64,000 nucleotides of DNA from Mycobacterium nebraskense (GCF_002102255.1 NZ_LQPH01000037.1:22704-86703), one strand, 5' to 3'; counted from the first letter of the stretch, positions 19,208 to 27,510 are shown. The notes: generated from the letters alone by a model not told the origin. Numbers and translations are program-made.

Positions 19208-20680
19208 ATGTCGGCGATTCTTCGAAGTGTGTCGCTCTCGATGGCGTCGGCGGCCGCGGTCGGACTCGTCTACGTGGTCGGCCCCGCGCCGTCGGCCAAT
19301 GCCACCCCGTGCGGGGCACCGGAAGCGAACGTGGAGCCGCCGGCCGCGCAGCCGGCGATGCCCGCACCCCAGCCGGTTGTCCAACCACCCACCGGTCGCA
19401 GGCCCACCCATACGAATGACCAGGCGCCGCTGCCCAGGCTGGGACCGCTGATCTCCTCTTTCCTCAAGCCGACGGTCCCTCGGGCTGCCCCGATGAGACC
19501 GCAAGCGGAGGTACTTCCGCCCGGGCCGAATCCTCCTGTTCCCGGCCTCCCGCAGCCGCCGAACGCTGGTCAGTTGCAGCCCAACGCCGCCCCGGTCCCG
19601 CCGCCGCAGCCGGCGCCGGCGCCACCGCCCTCGATCGCGGGGGCGCCGACGTCGCTCGTCGACTGGGTGACCGGACCCGACGGCCCGAACAAGACCCTGC
19701 AGCGTTTCAGCATCTCGGGTACCGACCTCGGGATCGCCTGGGACAACGGCGATCCCATGAACCGTCAGGTCCTGATGGCCTTTGGCGACACCTTCGGCTA
19801 TTGCAAAGTCAAGGGCCAACAGTGGCGCTACAACACGCTCTTCCGCAGCTCGGACCATGATCTGTCGCACGGAATCCACATAGCGGATGGCATCCCCAAC
19901 GACCGGTATTCCGGTTCGCCGGTGTGGGCGACGAGCCTTTCCAAGCAGGTCGTCAACACCATTCACAAGGCAGCGCACGAGACGGGCATCATTCCGACCG
20001 CCGGCATCTCGCTCGGCAGGACGCAGTACATGAGCTACATGTCCATCCGGCAGTGGGGCCGCGACGGCGAATGGTCGACGAACTACTCGGCGATCGCGCG
20101 GTCCAATGACAACGGCCAGAATTGGGGGATTTTTCCCACCTCGATCCGCACGGCCTCCGCGGACGTCATCCCGGGAGCCGGGTTCACCCCCGGCAATGAG
20201 AACTTCCAGATGGGTGCGTTCATGAAGGGCAACGACGGTTACCTCTATCAGTTCGGCACCCCGTCGGGACGCGGTGGTGCGGCATTCCTGTCCCGAGTCC
20301 CACCGGGTCAGTTGCCCGACCTCACCAAGTACCAGTACTGGAACGGCGACAACGGCGGCCGCTGGGTTCCCAACAACCCGGGTGCGGCGACGCCGATCTT
20401 CCCGGGCCCGGTCGGCGAAATGTCGGCCCAATACAACAGCTACCTCAAGCAATACCTGGTGCTCTACACCAACGGCGGCAGCAATGACGTGGTCGCGCGC
20501 ACCGCGCCGGCCCCGCAGGGGCCGTGGAGCCCCGAGCAACCGCTCGTGTCGTCATTCCAGATGCCCGGCGGCATCTACGCGCCGATGATCCATCCCTGGT
20601 CGTCGGGCCGAGACCTGTACTTCAACCTGTCGCTGTGGTCGGCATACGACGTGATGCTGATGCACACCGTCTTGCCCTAA
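19208..20680 (+). CDS. Secreted DUF4185 protein, endo-D-arabinanase (GH183)-like
   Basis: 490 residues. A Sec signal spans about 1-32 (VGPAPSANA cleavage region), a proline-rich linker about 38-145 (PPPQPAPAPPPS), then the DUF4185 domain (LMAFGDTFGYCKV, SGSPVWATSLS, QYNSYLKQYLVLYTNGG, GGIYAPMIHPW). DUF4185 members were recently shown to include endo-D-arabinanases that cut mycobacterial arabinan (family GH183). Here the five-bladed-propeller pattern is intact, so a cell-wall arabinan-trimming role is plausible. Catalytic residues were not assigned from sequence. No paralogue occurs at this locus in M. tuberculosis to my recollection. Confidence 0.8.
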   Translation: MSAILRSVSLSMASAAAVGLVYVVGPAPSANATPCGAPEANVEPPAAQPAMPAPQPVVQPPTGRRPTHTNDQAPLPRLGPLISSFLKPTVPRAAPMRPQAEVLPPGPNPPVPGLPQPPNAGQLQPNAAPVPPPQPAPAPPPSIAGAPTSLVDWVTGPDGPNKTLQRFSISGTDLGIAWDNGDPMNRQVLMAFGDTFGYCKVKGQQWRYNTLFRSSDHDLSHGIHIADGIPNDRYSGSPVWATSLSKQVVNTIHKAAHETGIIPTAGISLGRTQYMSYMSIRQWGRDGEWSTNYSAIARSNDNGQNWGIFPTSIRTASADVIPGAGFTPGNENFQMGAFMKGNDGYLYQFGTPSGRGGAAFLSRVPPGQLPDLTKYQYWNGDNGGRWVPNNPGAATPIFPGPVGEMSAQYNSYLKQYLVLYTNGGSNDVVARTAPAPQGPWSPEQPLVSSFQMPGGIYAPMIHPWSSGRDLYFNLSLWSAYDVMLMHTVLP

Positions 20681-20951
20681 TCGTGATCGTGTCGCACCCC
20701 GAATAGTCGGTAAACCAGGCGCACCCTGGATAAAGCGGGGGCGTAGTGAGAGAGGAGATCGGCGATGATCACCTTCGAGAACCCGGCAACGTCGACCGCC
20801 AGTAAGCCACGGCGGCCAGACATCGAGGTGCGCATCGAGGGCGTGCGCCGCAGGGACGGCGCCCTCAGGCTGGGCATCATGCTCGACGGGCGGATGGCGA
20901 CATAGCCGAACGCGTCGGCGCCGGCTGCAATGGCCCGGGCAATATATAGGC

Positions 20952-21185
20952 GTGAGTTGGGCGAAGCGGGAAGCAAAGGCGCTCGCGGATACGACTCTGA
21001 CAGGCGACGCGTTACTCGCCGAGCTGGAAGACTATGTCCGCGCGCATAATCCGCAACTGACGGACGTGCGGCTGGAGCGGGCAACCGCGACCGAGGAGTA
21101 CGACACCGGCGCTCAACCGCCTCGACGCTGGTACGTAGTCGCCTACTTGGCTGACGACGGCGAAGGCTACGGGGTTAGACCGTGA
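20952..21185 (+). CDS. Hypothetical 77-residue protein
   Basis: GTG start at 20952 directly after AATATATAGG (20941-20950), a -10-like element similar to that before echA6; the message could be leaderless. The product (VSWAKREAKALADTT..., then ELEDYVRAHNPQL and PRRWYVVAYLADDG) is acidic, soluble and not recognised. It ends 18 bp before the tRNA-derived repeat at 21203, so it lies just outside the island. Coding status rests on composition and the promoter-like element only. Confidence 0.35.
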   Translation: MSWAKREAKALADTTLTGDALLAELEDYVRAHNPQLTDVRLERATATEEYDTGAQPPRRWYVVAYLADDGEGYGVRP

Positions 21186-21202
21186 GCCACGGCACCCGAA
21201 TT

Positions 21203-21223
21203 AGTGCCCCCGGCAGGATTCGA
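21203..21223. repeat. Attachment-site repeat, outer copy
   Basis: Twenty-one bases identical to 23920-23940 (the tRNA-Arg 3' end plus one flanking base). Similarity continues weakly as CCTG after a one-base gap. Interpreted as the att site produced by integration. Confidence 0.7.
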
Positions 21224-21235
21224 CCTGACGGATAG

Positions 21236-21427
21236 TTCCGGCGTGGCTGGTTTCTCTACGTGCGGTCTTTGCGCTTTACCTGTGGTTTCGGCGCTACCAC
21301 AGCGGAACTCACGCACCGACTCGGGCACACCACACCGCAGATGGCATTGCGGTATCAGCACGTCGCCGAAGGCCGTGACGCCGAAATAGCCGAACGGCTG
21401 TCAAAACTCGTCAAGAGGGGCCGATGA
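21236..21427 (+). pseudogene. Phage-type tyrosine recombinase, C-terminal remnant
   Basis: The open frame after a stop at 21233 encodes FRRGWFLYVRSLRFTCGFG, then ATTAELTHRLGHTTPQMALRYQHV and EGRDAEIAERLSKLVKRGR. TAELTHRLGHTTPQMALRYQH is the C-terminal catalytic region of phage integrases (the box with Arg, the GH His and the nucleophile Tyr). The N-terminal and core domains and the start are missing, so it is non-functional. Its position against the att repeat supports a lost prophage or island. Confidence 0.75.
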
Positions 21428-21618
21428 ACTCAGACGCGATCATCAACCAGTACAAGGCGTTCTCCGATACGGACCTACGTAAAGTCCTACTCGTCGAATA
21501 CCGTTGCGCCCGAGGGTGTTTACTCCACACGTCTACGCATCCCCGGCCGGTCCACTGTATTACCGCCCCCCGGTGCGCATCTCAAAGAAGATGCAATTAC
21601 GGACCGGCAGCGCGCTAG
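21424..21618 (+). CDS. Small ORF overlapping the integrase remnant, doubtful
   Basis: The ATG at 21424 overlaps the integrase stop (ATGA). The 64-residue product begins MNSDAIINQYKAFSDTDLRK, which looks protein-like, but after LVEYRCARG it becomes low in recognisable structure, so the original gene may have been cut or frameshifted at about 21515. Not recognised. Confidence 0.25.
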   Translation: MNSDAIINQYKAFSDTDLRKVLLVEYRCARGCLLHTSTHPRPVHCITAPRCASQRRCNYGPAAR

Positions 21619-21698
21619 TGGGTATCGTGCCGGAGGCGGCCAGGCGATCTGGTGAGGGAGTTGTGGGTCTTGTCCCGAGCCCATGAGTTCGCCGGGCG

Positions 21699-21903
21699 AT
21701 GAGCGCCGAGCGTGACGCGCTGGCCGCCGACATCGCGGTGTGCCGCCGCTGCCCCGACCTCAACCACCCTGGGCCGCACCGGCTCGCCCGGCTACGGGTC
21801 CGAGACCTCGCCGGTAATGATCGTCGGACAGTCCCTCTGCAAGTTGTGCATGAAGTACGGCGAGCCGTTCCGCGGCGGGTCCGGATGGTTCCCGACAAAA
21901 CGT
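21699..21903 (+). pseudogene. Uracil-DNA-glycosylase-superfamily fragment, frameshifted
   Basis: One frame gives MSAERDALAADIAVCRRCPD (from ATG 21699) up to LNHPG; a second frame, from about 21772, continues RTGSPGYGSETSPVMIVGQS and LCKLCMKYGEPFRGGSG. Together they resemble the N-terminus of iron-sulfur uracil-DNA glycosylases common in actinophages (CxxC, then PVMIVGQS...EPFxGGSG). The frame change at about 21770 and loss of everything after GGSGW mark it as a remnant. Confidence 0.5.
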
Positions 21904-21916
21904 TCTTGGCCGTCCT

Positions 21917-22267
21917 CTACCAATGGCCACGTCCATGTCCGGGCCAATGTCCGGGTACTGGTCCACCATGGCCGGGCGGCGGAAAGGGAAACCGTCCAGG
22001 TGGGAATGGGCCTGGGACCCATGGGTCCCATGGATCCCACCAATCGTCAGTAGGCATACCCGCAGCCCAATCGTCGGAAGCCATACCCGCAGCCCAATCG
22101 TCAGTAGGCATACCCGCAGCCCAATCGTCGGTAGCCATACCCGGAGCCCAATCGTCGGTAGCCGCCCCCGCACACCAATCGTCGGTAGCCATACCCGCAC
22201 CTAATGCACCGGTAAGCCCTATTACGCCGGTAACCGCAACCGCCGCCGCGGCAATCGTTAGCTTCAC
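21917..22267 (-). CDS. Secreted nonapeptide-repeat protein of unknown function
   Basis: 116 residues from GTG 22267, with SD GGAGGGG eight bases upstream. Residues 1-24 (KLTIAAAAVAVTGVIGLTG) form a signal peptide. Then come six tandem nine-residue units of the type (A/G)GM(A/P)TDDWA, with an invariant DDW, followed by a Trp/Pro/Gly-rich tail (DPWDPWVPGPFPPGRF and PGHGGPVPGHWPGHGRGHW). No cysteine pattern or enzyme motif. It lies inside the tRNA-Arg island. Repeated acidic/aromatic units suggest a surface or metal/ligand-binding protein, which is speculation. I know of no family match. Confidence 0.6.
   Translation of the reverse strand: MKLTIAAAAVAVTGVIGLTGALGAGMATDDWCAGAATDDWAPGMATDDWAAGMPTDDWAAGMASDDWAAGMPTDDWWDPWDPWVPGPFPPGRFPFPPPGHGGPVPGHWPGHGRGHW
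22041..22202. repeat. Six tandem 27-bp repeats
   Basis: Units begin CAATCGTC(A/G)G and end CCGCAGCC-like; the six copies run without spacers and keep the reading frame of the minus-strand protein, encoding its nonapeptides. Copies 1 and 3 are identical; copy 5 is the most diverged (GCCGCCCCCGCACAC). Confidence 0.9.
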
Positions 22268-22572
22268 TTTCGCCCCTCCGAGGGGTCTCGACCGTTGCCT
22301 CCAATGTGTGCCTTTGGTCCGGCGACGAACAGGGACTTTCGACCTGCGAGCGCAGTGCCGTAATACCCGAGATTCCCGGCCAGCCACGGCTCGGCTAGCT
22401 GAGGGACTCGACTGGGCTCCGCTGGGATTAGAGGGGTGCTGCCGGAGGCCGCAATGGCAGTGCGCCGGTTTCCGATGCGTGGCGCCCCGGCGTCGGCGGT
22501 GGTGAGCCTCAGTTGCACGAATCTCGCACGGACTTGTATCTACGCTGGTCAGATAGTGCCCCTGTGCAGAGC
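22268..22572. other. 305-bp region between the repeat protein and the IS element
   Basis: No supported gene. It should hold the promoter of the secreted repeat protein. No motif recognised. Confidence 0.35.
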
Positions 22573-23855
22573 CGGTTGATGGTTGACAGATTTATGTCGG
22601 TTGATCCTTGACACTCTGTGTTGTGGTTTAGGTGCCTGCGCTGGTGCGCATGGCCCGTTTGATTCGTACCTCGCCGTTGGTGCGGCGGGGGGCGGTTTTG
22701 ACGAGGTTGTCGCCAATCCAAAACCGCAGGAGGTCGCCGTCGACGTGGACATCACAGCGTTGTCCGGCGTAGTAGCGGCCGATGCTGACTTGCTGCCAGG
22801 ACACGCACACCACGCCGTTGGTGGTGACTCGACGGCTGATCCAGTCATCGCCGCTGCGGTCGGGACTGGCGTGGGCCACCGCGGAGGCGCCGGCCGCGAC
22901 GGTGGTGCCCGCGGCGAACCGCTGGGCTGGTGTGGCCATCTTCAGTGATTGGTGCGGCCGGTTGGTGTTGTAGTCGTCGACCCACTCATCGAGGGCCTGC
23001 TGAGCCGTTTTCAGATTGGTGAAAGGCGTTCGGCTACTGAGGAACTCGGCGCGCAGGCTGCGGTGGAACCGCTCGATCTTGCCGGTGGTGGTGGGGCTTC
23101 TGGGTTGGGTCAACAGGTGCTCGATGCCGTGTTCACGGCAGATCGCCTCGAAAAGCACCTCGGTGGGCGGATGGTTGAACCGACCCGTGAACACCTTGCC
23201 GTTATCGGTCAGAATCTGCTCGGGCACCCCATAGGCCGCTAGGGCGCCGCGCAGACCGCCCGGGTGCGCTCGCGGGCCATCAACCGCGCACAGACACACA
23301 TCCTGGAGTGGTCATCGATTCCCGTCAACGCCTTGGCGCTGGTGCCATCCGCCAAAGGAAAACCGCCCACCACATCCATCTGCCACAACTCCATCGGCGC
23401 TCCACGCTCCCAGCGTTTCCACTTCCGAGAGCGCCGATCCCGCACCGTCGGGTCGACCATCCCCGCCCGCAGCAGCGCCCGATACACCGCCGAGGCCGAC
23501 GGCACCGGCGACACCTGCCGCTTGATCAATTCGAACACCAGCCGCCGCGGCCCCCAATACGGCCGCGACCGCCGCAGCTCCAACACCGCCGCTTCCACCG
23601 CTGCGGGCATCTGATGCGGACAACTCACCGGCCGATGCGACCGGTCCACCAACCCCTCGAGGCCCTCGGACTCATACCGGGCTAACCACGAGTGCAGCGT
23701 CTGACGCGACACTCCCACCTTCTGGGCGACCTGCGAAATCGACAACCCGTCACTGATCACCGCCAACACGGCCTGATACCGCTGCTCGGCCACGCTCAAC
23801 TCCCTCATCGAAGGAGTGTCAAGGATCAGCCGAAACCACTGTCAAGCATCAGCCG
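22573..23855. mobile_element. IS481-type insertion sequence
   Basis: About 1.28 kb. The left end (22573-22616) and the complement of the right end (23814-23855) share CGGyTGATGsTTGACAG followed by CGGyTGATCCTTGACACTC, an imperfect terminal inverted repeat made of two sub-repeats. Inside is a single disrupted transposase on the minus strand. The right end may extend further, since related 22-25 bp units continue to 23905. Confidence 0.7.
22628..23808 (-). pseudogene. IS481-family transposase, frameshifted
   Basis: The N-terminal part (MRELSVAEQRYQAVLAV at 23808, stop at 23239) has a helix-turn-helix (ISQVAQKVGVSRQTLHSWL) and the first catalytic Asp in LWQMDVVGG. The C-terminal part, in another frame to 22628, contains LTDNGKVFTGR (second Asp) and GKIERFHRSLR (Glu) of the DDE triad. 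The frame changes at about 23245-23265, where CAAP-stop replaces the expected run into ALAAYGVPEQ. Transposition in cis is therefore unlikely. Confidence 0.78.
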
Positions 23856-23905
23856 AAACACTGTCAGGCATCACCCGGAACTGAAATGTCAAACATCAGC
23901 CGAGG
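23818..23905. repeat. Four tandem 18-25 bp repeats at the IS right end
   Basis: Units at 23818, 23841, 23863 and 23888 each start GTCA(A/G)(G/A)(G/C/A)ATCA(G/C)CCG. The left IS end has two related units in inverted orientation. Multiple copies of a transposase-binding type repeat, or nested IS ends, are the likely reading. Confidence 0.55.
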
Positions 23906-23921
23906 TCATACATCATAAGAG

Positions 23922-23994
23922 TGCCCCCGGCAGGATTCGAACCTGCGACACCGGCTTTAGGAGAGCCGTGCTCTATCCCCTGAGCTACGAGGGC
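23922..23994 (-). tRNA. tRNA-Arg (anticodon CCT)
   Basis: On the minus strand the 73 bases fold as a complete cloverleaf: acceptor GCCCTCG/CGGGGGC with discriminator A, D-arm GCTC...GAGC, anticodon stem CGGCT/AGCCG with loop CTCCTAA giving CCT, and T-arm GCAGG-TTCGAAT-CCTGC. CCA is not encoded. Its 3' end serves as the integration site of the island to its left. Confidence 0.95.
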
Positions 23995-24374
23995 GAGGGA
24001 CGTCTTTGAATGCCTGACTAAAACCTAGCTGGGCGGGGTTTCAGTGGCGTTCGCGGCGTCCTTGGTGCCATTCGGACGATTGGCCTGGTCGTGGTGATGT
24101 GGCGGGTGTGAGTGTAGCTGGTATGGCGATAACCACGTGACGCCTGGGCTCCGCGGCCAGCGACGGCGAGCCTCGTCGTGGTGGCTGGCGTTAAGCAGCT
24201 CGCTCTGCGGGGTGTCGTCGTCGGTATGGGTAGGCCGCTATTGCGTTGCGGCCCAAGACTGAATCCGAGCATGACGGTCAGCTGCCTAACAGCAGCGTTG
24301 GCGATCGTGCAGCCCCCGTAGGAGGTGTTGTCGGCGCGCTGCCGTTGTCGGCACGTGCCGCGTTAGGGTTGGCC
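23995..24374. other. 380-bp intergenic region after tRNA-Arg
   Basis: No supported gene; an 84-residue minus-strand frame here is arginine/threonine-rich with no conserved motif. The region must contain the tRNA promoter and that of the gene at 24375. Confidence 0.35.
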
Positions 24375-24809
24375 ATGGCCGTAAGCGAGGAACCGGTGAC
24401 CGTCCTCGGTGAGGATGAGAGCTGGGAGCTGCTGTCCGGCGCGGCGTTGGGCCGATTGGTGACATGCGCGGGCTCGCGCCCCGAAATCTTTCCCGTTAAC
24501 TTCGTCGCCCAGCGCCCCACCGTGCTGTTTCGGACCGCCGAAGGCACCAAGCTGTTGAGCGTGCTCATCGACAAACACGTGGCGTTCGAAGCCGACAGCC
24601 ACTCACTGGAAGAAGGCTGGAGCGTCATAATCCAGGGCACCGCCGAAGTGTTGTCGAGCAGCGCGGAGATCACTGAGGCGGATCGTGCCGGGCTGCGGCC
24701 CTGGGTTGCAACGCTCAAACTTCGTTATGTTCGTATACACGCCGCAAGCATTAGTGGCCGACGATTCCGTTTCGGCCCCGAACCCGATCGCGACGACACC
24801 TTCGCCTGA
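24375..24809 (+). CDS. Pyridoxamine 5'-phosphate oxidase-like FMN/F420-binding protein
   Basis: 144 residues from ATG 24375 (MAVSEEPVTVLGEDESWELL). A split-barrel flavin-binding fold: GRLVTCAGSRPEIFPVNFVA, then VLFRTAEGTKLLSVLIDKHV and EEGWSVIIQGTAEVL. These features fit the Pyridox_ox_2 group, many of which in mycobacteria bind FMN or F420 and reduce or bind small molecules. The in-frame extension to 24246 is not conserved-looking. Convergent with the permease gene at 24833. Confidence 0.8.
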   Translation: MAVSEEPVTVLGEDESWELLSGAALGRLVTCAGSRPEIFPVNFVAQRPTVLFRTAEGTKLLSVLIDKHVAFEADSHSLEEGWSVIIQGTAEVLSSSAEITEADRAGLRPWVATLKLRYVRIHAASISGRRFRFGPEPDRDDTFA

Positions 24810-24832
24810 CCATCTCGAGTCCCACACGGCAA

Positions 24833-26452
24833 TCATGGGCCTGCTGGTTGAACGACGTCCCCACCGGAATCCGCTCCGGTGAGGCCGCGCGTGATGGTGC
24901 GGCCGCGGAAGAAACCCGGGGCTATCGCCCACCAGACCACCATCAGGATCAATCCGAGCACCAGCGCGCCGATCCCGACCGCCGCGACGGCACCGAACCC
25001 GAGGATCGTGATGTTGTTGCCATCGTCATCGGTCAGCCAGTCGGGCCTGGCGTACTGGATGAGCCCGTAGATGAGAACGAGCAGTAAGCCCACGCCGCCC
25101 AGCAACGGGAAGACGCCGCGCATCACAAAATCCCGCACCGATGCCGTAAGGGTATGGCGGTAGTACCAGGCGCACGCAAACCCGGTAAGCCCGTAGTAGA
25201 ACGCGATCATCAACCCGACCGATCCGATCAGCGCGGCCAGCAGGTTCTGGCTGATGAGCGTGAACAGGACGTAGAAGAGAATGGAGACTACGCCGACAGC
25301 GATCGTGGATGTGGTCGGTGTCAGGTAGCGACCGTGGGTCTTCGCGAACGAGTCAGGCAGCGCCTTGTACGTCCCCATCGACAGGGTGGTGCGCGTTGTC
25401 TTCAAGATCGTCGTCTGCGTCGACGCGGAGGCAGACGTCAGGATCGATGCCGCCAGGAACAGCAATGCAATCTTTCCGAGGACGCCGTTGCCGAACAATT
25501 CCGGGCCGATGGATGCAAAAACGTCTTTCGAGTTGTGCGGGTTGCCCAGTCCGATGCCCGCCGTCCCGACACCGGCGAACGCCACGGCCGACACGGTCAC
25601 CAGGGTGAAGGTCGCCAGCAGCAGGAAAGTCGAGATGACGGCGGCGCGGCCCGGCGTGCGGCTGGGGTCGTTGGACTCCTCGTTGCACGACACAGCGGTG
25701 TCCCAGCCCCAGTACATGAAGATGGCCATGAGGATTGCTGGGGCGGTGGTCGTCCCGAAATCAAGACCGCCCGGCCAGAACCAGGACAGCGACGGATGCA
25801 GCGAAAAAGCTTGGGCGCTACGGGTATACGTCTTGACCAGCGCGACGATCGAAAAGGCAATCAGTACCACGATTTGAATGGACAGCAGAGCGTACAGCAG
25901 TCTGGCCGAGACCGCGATGCCGCGATAACAGACACACGTCATCACGACAATCCAGAAGACGCCCGCGACCGTCGACCAGAACCTGCTGTTGGCCAGGTCC
26001 GCGACCGAATGCCAACCCATCTCGCCGACGAGCCTGAACGAGTACTTCCCGGCGATATCGACCAGGTTGGCCATCACAATCACTTCTGCGGCGATGATGC
26101 CCCAGCCGCCGAGCCATCCGGCGACGGGTCCAAATGCCCGCGCCGCCCACTTGAACGTGGTGCCACAGTCCGGTTCGGCCTCGTTCAGTTCCCGGTAGGC
26201 GACGGCGATCAGGTACATCGGGATGAATGAAATGAGCACGACCGCCGGGGCTTTGACGCCGGAGAGCTGCCCACCACCACTGGCCACGATGAGACCCAAA
26301 GTCGCGGCAAGGCTGTAGGCGGGCGCCATTGACGCCAAGCCGACCACGACGCCGGAGAGCAGGCCGAGTGCGCCGGCCCTGAGGCCTTTGCTGTTGGCGG
26401 TCGTCGCCGCGGCATCGCCATCCGGACCGGCCGTGACCCCACCTTTGCTCAT
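24833..26452 (-). CDS. APC-superfamily amino-acid permease
   Basis: 539 residues from ATG 26452, which has SD AGAGGGG four bases upstream; an ATG at 26473 is less well placed. The N-terminal helix carries the APC signature LLSGVVVGLASMAPAYSLAA, followed by about eleven more hydrophobic helices, and an extended loop with CNEESNDPSRTPGRAAV. Imports amino acids or amines with protons; specificity unknown. The deacetylase gene lies just upstream on the same strand, probably in one operon. Confidence 0.85.
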   Translation of the reverse strand: MSKGGVTAGPDGDAAATTANSKGLRAGALGLLSGVVVGLASMAPAYSLAATLGLIVASGGGQLSGVKAPAVVLISFIPMYLIAVAYRELNEAEPDCGTTFKWAARAFGPVAGWLGGWGIIAAEVIVMANLVDIAGKYSFRLVGEMGWHSVADLANSRFWSTVAGVFWIVVMTCVCYRGIAVSARLLYALLSIQIVVLIAFSIVALVKTYTRSAQAFSLHPSLSWFWPGGLDFGTTTAPAILMAIFMYWGWDTAVSCNEESNDPSRTPGRAAVISTFLLLATFTLVTVSAVAFAGVGTAGIGLGNPHNSKDVFASIGPELFGNGVLGKIALLFLAASILTSASASTQTTILKTTRTTLSMGTYKALPDSFAKTHGRYLTPTTSTIAVGVVSILFYVLFTLISQNLLAALIGSVGLMIAFYYGLTGFACAWYYRHTLTASVRDFVMRGVFPLLGGVGLLLVLIYGLIQYARPDWLTDDDGNNITILGFGAVAAVGIGALVLGLILMVVWWAIAPGFFRGRTITRGLTGADSGGDVVQPAGP

Positions 26453-26476
26453 CGCACCCCTCTGCTTGGGCATTAT

Positions 26477-27196
26477 CTAAGCGAAGACGTCGTTGAGGGT
26501 CACGGTTTGCAGGTTGCGGCTGTGGACGATGTCGAGCAGCTGGGGGAAACAGTGGGTGACGGTGGGGCGGTTGGCGTGGCCCAGCACAATTTGTTGGGGC
26601 CACAACGATTTTTGCGCCGCAGCGATCAGGCCGGCGTCGCTGATGGGCACGTCATCGCCCATGCTGCCGCTCCACAGCGTGATGGTGGCGTAGCCTTCAT
26701 CGGCCGCTATCCGGTCGGTGGCGGGTGTGTGCCGCCCGTAGGGCGGCCGGAAATAGGGGGTTCCGTCAACCCCATAGGTGTTGCGTAAGAAATCAGCGTT
26801 GCGACGGATCTGGCTGGCGACTGCGGCTGAACTGATGCGGGTGATGTCGGGATGCGACCAGGTGTGGTTTCCCATCTGGATTTGACCGGAATCGACCATC
26901 GGCCGCAGTGCGGGTGCATTCACCGACCAGGAACTGTTGGCGCCGTTGACGAAGAACGTCAACCGGATCCCACTGTCGCGACAAAAGTCAGCGAACGCAC
27001 CCACCACCTGTACGCTGACGCCGTCGTCGATAGTCAGCGCCAACCGGTTATCGTCCCCAGGCAGCCGGGTGAGCACACCGACAGGGTGCGGCACTTTCTG
27101 GGTCGGAAATCCTCGGGAAGCCGGGGACCGACTGGCCATCGCCAGCAAGACGATCGCGGTGCCGCACAGCACTGTGCGGCGATCCATGTTCTTCAT
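26477..27196 (-). CDS. Secreted polysaccharide deacetylase (NodB domain)
   Basis: 239 residues. The N-terminus MKNMDRRTVLCGTAIVLLAM has a twin-arginine (RRTVL) followed by a hydrophobic stretch, a Tat-type export signal. NodB motifs: LALTIDDGVS (motif 1; the usual second Asp is there), GNHTWSHPDIT (metal His pair), FRPPYGRHTP and LWSGSMGDD. Such enzymes remove N-acetyl groups from peptidoglycan or chitin-like glycans in the envelope. Located between a small acidic protein gene and the permease on the same strand. Confidence 0.85.
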   Translation of the reverse strand: MKNMDRRTVLCGTAIVLLAMASRSPASRGFPTQKVPHPVGVLTRLPGDDNRLALTIDDGVSVQVVGAFADFCRDSGIRLTFFVNGANSSWSVNAPALRPMVDSGQIQMGNHTWSHPDITRISSAAVASQIRRNADFLRNTYGVDGTPYFRPPYGRHTPATDRIAADEGYATITLWSGSMGDDVPISDAGLIAAAQKSLWPQQIVLGHANRPTVTHCFPQLLDIVHSRNLQTVTLNDVFA

Positions 27197-27288
27197 GTGC
27201 CAACGCTATTGCCTGCGACAAAACAGGGGAAGATGCTTGAACTGACGCCAATGTCGCCGGGTGACAAGCGACCATCGCGCTGCGGCGA

Positions 27289-27510
27289 TCATTGCCATCT
27301 GAGATCTTCGTCGAGTCGTTGGGCTCGTTCGTCGGGTTCAGCCGCGGGGCCGGTATCAATCGTGACCTCTTGCCAGTACGCCGGACTGTAGAGGTGAATA
27401 TCGGTGCCGCTATTGACCTTCAGCACGCCGCCCGTGAGTACTTCATAGGTGGCGCCGTCCGGATATTCGTCATCCTCATCCTGGCCGTCAATTTGGATCC
27501 ACATTTTCAT
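27289..27510 (-). CDS. Small acidic hypothetical protein
   Basis: 73 residues starting MKMWIQIDGQDEDDEYPDGA. SD GGAGGA lies 9 bases before the ATG, which supports translation. The sequence is acidic at both ends, with a central VLTGGVLKVNSGTDIHLYSPAYW that looks like a small beta-sheet domain. Not recognised. Same strand as the deacetylase 92 bp downstream. Confidence 0.55.
   Translation of the reverse strand: MKMWIQIDGQDEDDEYPDGATYEVLTGGVLKVNSGTDIHLYSPAYWQEVTIDTGPAAEPDERAQRLDEDLRWQ

Larger units (their letters stand above)
21203..23940. mobile_element. Decayed genomic island inserted at tRNA-Arg(CCT)
   Basis: Bounded by two identical 21-bp copies of the tRNA-Arg 3' end: 21203-21223 and 23920-23940, both containing GTGCCCCCGGCAGGATTCGA. 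Just inside the left copy is the C-terminal part of a tyrosine recombinase in frame to 21427. The 2.7 kb between holds a broken UDG-like gene, a secreted repeat protein and an IS481-type element. tRNA target, duplicated 3' end and integrase piece together mark a site-specific insertion that has since shrunk. Confidence 0.72.

Noticed and set aside
20677..21084. 135-residue minus-strand ORF
   Set aside because: Overlaps the end of the DUF4185 gene and the putative promoter at 20941; no conserved pattern.
22041..22202. CRISPR-like array
   Set aside because: The 27-bp units are contiguous without spacers and keep a coding frame, so they are coding repeats.
24018..24272. 84-residue minus-strand ORF after tRNA-Arg
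   Set aside because: Thr/Arg/Pro-rich low-complexity translation with no family pattern.
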